The notes under the pieces were generated by a model that ran no database searches, was not told the origin of the DNA, and saw nothing but the letters and a program-made list of their open reading frames with translations. This document shows, piece by piece, positions 5,393 to 5,481 of a stretch of DNA of 5,481 bases. The stretch's first letter is position 1; each line of letters starts with the position of its first letter. The position numbers and the translations under genes were made by a program. Source of the stretch: JBEEMU01 sp043778315 (GTDB lineage Bacteria > Bacteroidota > Bacteroidia > Chitinophagales > Saprospiraceae); contig JAYWGJ010000281.1 in the NCBI GenBank assembly GCA_043778315.1, positions 1 to 5,481 of the forward strand. The letters run 5' to 3'.

Positions 5393-5481
5393 ATGAAACC
5401 GATTAATGACAGAGTGGTCGTAAAACCACACCAAGCAGAGGAAAAAACCAAAGGCGGTATCATCATTCCCGACACCGCAAA
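5393..5481 (+). CDS. groES: Co-chaperonin GroES (Hsp10), N-terminal 29 codons, cut by window edge
   Basis: The frame from the ATG at 5393 reads MKPINDRVVVKPHQAEEKTK and then GGIIIPDTA before the window ends. KPINDRVVVKP is the conserved first strand of the Cpn10 fold (consensus PLxDRVxVK). Residues about 16-29 begin the mobile loop, whose hydrophobic tripeptide (here III at 23-25) docks into GroEL. The full protein is normally 90-100 residues and forms the heptameric lid of the GroEL folding chamber in the cytoplasm. groEL very often follows directly, but that lies outside the window. The leader is A-rich (ttcaaaaaaatc) without a Shine-Dalgarno sequence, as is usual in Bacteroidota. The gene is divergent from the rpn-xseA unit, about 480 bp away, and its control region contains the sigma-54-like promoter and paired sites described above. 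Confidence 0.96.
   Translation, partial: MKPINDRVVVKPHQAEEKTKGGIIIPDTA

Overview
The window looks like chromosomal DNA of a member of the Bacteroidota. Three things point there: a secreted protein with a type IX secretion (T9SS) C-terminal sorting domain and SprB-type repeats; A/T-rich leaders without Shine-Dalgarno sequences; and matches to the Bacteroidota -7 promoter element TAnnTTTG ahead of three genes. I cannot place it more finely.

Layout, left to right. (1) 1-235, minus: N-terminal part of a YihY/BrkB-type membrane protein, running off the left edge. (2) 236-485: intergenic, with a candidate promoter for that gene (261-268), an intrinsic terminator whose G-U pairs show that it works on the minus strand (303-344), and two inverted copies of a short REP-like palindrome (386-444). 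(3) 486-2642, minus: a 718-residue secreted T9SS cargo protein with a choice-of-anchor J/cleaved-adhesin domain, a probable Ig-like region, two SprB-like repeats and a sorting domain. (4) 2737-3975, minus: xseA, large subunit of exodeoxyribonuclease VII. (5) 3996-4910, minus: a Rpn-type PD-(D/E)XK nuclease, 20 bp upstream of xseA and probably co-transcribed with it. (6) 4937-5392: an AT-rich divergent intergenic region. (7) 5393-end, plus: the first 29 codons of groES, cut by the right edge.

The rpn-xseA pair joins two DNA-processing enzymes in one apparent transcription unit; a functional link is only a guess. The T9SS gene has its own -7 element and ends at its own terminator, with the REP-like hairpins in its 3' untranslated region. 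groES lacks a good TAnnTTTG element. Instead it has a close match to a sigma-54 -24/-12 promoter, preceded by two related sites about 31 bp apart that could bind an activator.

No clearly new multi-gene system is visible. The most useful leads are the groES control region, the REP-like inverted pair, and two TTG start codons that are really the ends of promoter -7 boxes.
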